Positions 5,566 to 6,666 of a stretch of DNA of 6,666 bases are shown here, in pieces. Each line of letters begins with the position of its first letter. Position 1 is the first letter of the stretch. The notes below the pieces were generated by a model. That model had not been told where the DNA came from and did not search any database. It saw only the letters and a program-made list of their open reading frames with translations. Origin of the DNA: Nitrospinaceae bacterium (GTDB lineage: Bacteria; Nitrospinota; Nitrospinia; Nitrospinales; VA-1); contig JAJDBA010000042.1 of assembly GCA_029261675.1 (NCBI GenBank), positions 1-6,666 of the forward strand, read 5' to 3'. The position numbers were made by a program, and so were the translations under genes.

Positions 5566-6324
5566 ATGAAAGACATAGAGCAAAAAATAAAGTTTAAGGC
5601 CATCATTCTAGCTGCGGGAGTGGGGTCAAGAATTAAACCTTTGACGGATAACTGTCCCAAAAGCCTATTAAAAGTTGGAAGAGAAACCATACTAAATAGG
5701 ATGATAACTAATATTCAGAAAAACGGAATACATGAAGTCGTGTTTGTGCTTGGATATTTAGAAGAACAAATAAAAAATTATGTCAAAACACATTTCCCGG
5801 ATTTAAATGCCCATTTTGTTAGAAATGATAGATATGCTGAGACAAACACAGGATTTTCTTTGATGCTAGCGATGGATCTGATTCAGGGCTCAGGTTTTGT
5901 AAAGTTTGACGCGGATGTAGTATTTGATAAACAAATACTAAAGGATCTCATTGAAAGCGAATATACAAATTGTTTATGCGTTGACAAAAATATCAATCTA
6001 GATGCCGAAGAAATTAAAGTAATTATTGACGATGAAAACAAGGTTATTAAAGCTAGTAAAAAAGTTGATCCCAAAGATGCTGCGGGAGAATCAATTGGTA
6101 TTGAAAAAATTAGTAGCGAAACAGCAAAGCTTTTGCTTGCAGAGCTAAAAACAATGATGGAGGATGAACAAAATCATCAAGAGTATTACGAAGGCGCGTA
6201 TGAAAGGTTGATTGAGAAAAATGTTCCTTTTTATACTCTGGATGTTTCTGGACAGAAATGGACAGAAATTGATACAAAAGAAGATTTAATCACCGCAGAG
6301 AAAATATTTAATGAGGAAACATAA
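5566..6324 (+). CDS. PntC/LicC-like nucleotidyltransferase, probable AEP cytidylyltransferase
   Basis: The 252-residue protein has the nucleotidyltransferase (Rossmann-like) fold. The nucleotide-binding loop LAAGVGSRIKPLT spans 15-27, with Lys32 in CPKSLLKV. FDADVVFD (114-121) provides metal-binding Asp115/Asp117, and KWTEIDTKEDL near the C-terminus supplies a second acidic site (Glu234, Asp236). The GESIGIEKIS and YYEGAYERLI blocks are shared with choline-phosphate cytidylyltransferases such as LicC and with PntC, which activates AEP as CMP-AEP. Between an AEP transaminase and a CDP-alcohol transferase, CTP + AEP to CMP-AEP + diphosphate is the best reading; phosphocholine or phosphoethanolamine as substrate cannot be excluded from sequence. 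It follows the membrane enzyme after 57 bases, without a visible terminator. The ATG at 5566 has only a weak GCGAG ahead. The length is typical for a single-domain member; some PntC proteins are fused to the transaminase, here they are separate. Confidence 0.8.
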   Translation: MKDIEQKIKFKAIILAAGVGSRIKPLTDNCPKSLLKVGRETILNRMITNIQKNGIHEVVFVLGYLEEQIKNYVKTHFPDLNAHFVRNDRYAETNTGFSLMLAMDLIQGSGFVKFDADVVFDKQILKDLIESEYTNCLCVDKNINLDAEEIKVIIDDENKVIKASKKVDPKDAAGESIGIEKISSETAKLLLAELKTMMEDEQNHQEYYEGAYERLIEKNVPFYTLDVSGQKWTEIDTKEDLITAEKIFNEET

Positions 6325-6408
6325 ACCCATATTTGCCCATTTAAAAAAAAATATCCCGACTAATATAGTGTGATGAAGGTTTTAAATAGGGCGATTTCTG
6401 GATTTCCA

Positions 6409-6495
6409 ATGAAAAAAACAATCAGGGAAACTCTCAGTTCATTTAATCTGGCACCGGGAAGAATATTAGCGGGGAAATTTGAAGTTATTTCTTGA
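6409..6495 (+). pseudogene. N-terminal remnant resembling a Ser/Thr protein kinase
   Basis: An ATG at 6409 opens 28 codons ending at a TGA (6493-6495); the same frame is open from an earlier ATG at 6373. The product contains SSFNLAPGRILAGKFEVIS. This matches the lead-in of bacterial Ser/Thr kinases, where a PGR-x-L-x-x-KYEVI segment runs into the glycine-rich loop. The expected glycine loop and everything after it are missing in all three frames: sequence beyond the TGA is short and leads into the end of the convergent agmatinase gene. I therefore read it as a kinase gene cut off after its first 28 codons. A genuine small peptide gene is possible but less likely. The call rests on a short match from memory of the family. 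Confidence 0.4.
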
Positions 6496-6520
6496 CCAAA
6501 CCCCGTTATTTAGTCCATTT

Positions 6521-6666
6521 TTAGAGTTTATTGCGATCAATAATTCCCATCATTTTGTAGGTAAGTAGTGCCGCTGAAAACTCATATGCATGGAAGTTTT
6601 CAATGGGGGCGAATTCCATGACATCAAAGCCGATTACATGGTATTGCTTCGCTATAGATTCAAATA
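6521..6666 (-). CDS. Agmatinase/arginase-family enzyme, C-terminal 47 residues (rest outside window)
   Basis: On the minus strand the frame is open from the right edge to a TAA (6521-6523), giving 47 residues. The segment HVIGFDVMEFAPIENFHAYE matches the conserved end of the ureohydrolase fold, where the family has G-x-D-hydrophobic-hydrophobic-E-x-x-P. The hydrophobic helix SAALLTYKMMGII follows, as in agmatinases and arginases. These enzymes hydrolyse agmatine or arginine to urea plus putrescine or ornithine using two manganese ions; the metal-binding residues lie in the missing part, so the substrate cannot be told. The gene is convergent with the phosphonate operon and the kinase remnant. 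It ends normally, so the fragmentation nearby did not damage its 3' end. Confidence 0.82.
   Translation of the reverse strand, partial: FESIAKQYHVIGFDVMEFAPIENFHAYEFSAALLTYKMMGIIDRNKL

Noticed and set aside
6470..6505. CGGGG/CCCCG inverted repeat as a terminator between the convergent genes
   Set aside because: It has only five pairs around a 26-base loop, with no extended stem and no clean T-run.

Overview
The window reads as DNA of a moderately AT-rich gammaproteobacterium-like bacterium. The support is a UmuDC pair close to the enterobacterial type and the codon usage; the assignment stops at class level and is an inference. It looks like a junction between mobile or phage-derived DNA on the left (about 1-2900) and a chromosomal-type biosynthetic operon on the right (about 2900-6666).

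Left part. Positions 2-376 hold the 3' end of a phage-type gene with the DUF5681 N-terminal motif. It faces a complete umuDC operon on the minus strand (1811-2239 umuD, 558-1814 umuC; GTGA overlap), encoding error-prone DNA polymerase V. Between the convergent genes lies a stretch with an 11-base periodicity (387-474). Upstream of umuD is a gene-poor region (2240-2911). It holds a possible promoter for umuDC, a 35-codon minus-strand fragment that looks like gene debris, a structured stretch leading into a candidate 47-residue gene, a good rho-independent hairpin at 2747-2777, and a 15-base tandem duplication.

Right part. An unrecognised gene (2912-3403) has a good ribosome binding site and a GTG start. 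It stops at an amber codon, but the same frame stays open to 3511, only 27 bases before the next gene, so the gene may be interrupted. Then come three tightly arranged plus-strand genes: a PLP-dependent aminotransferase of the 2-aminoethylphosphonate (AEP) transaminase type, a CDP-alcohol phosphatidyltransferase with its full signature, and a PntC/LicC-like sugar-phosphate-type cytidylyltransferase. Together they suggest: make AEP from phosphonoacetaldehyde, activate it as CMP-AEP, and transfer it to a lipid or polyol alcohol at the membrane, giving a phosphonolipid or similar surface phosphonate. The enzymes that would make the C-P bond (PEP mutase, phosphonopyruvate decarboxylase) are not in this window, and neither is the gene for any acceptor.

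Right edge. After the operon lies a 28-codon open stretch resembling the N-terminus of a Ser/Thr protein kinase, cut short by a stop. A convergent gene runs off the right edge and encodes the C-terminal 47 residues of an agmatinase/arginase-family enzyme. Gene fragments on both sides of the operon suggest a region with repeated insertion and loss.
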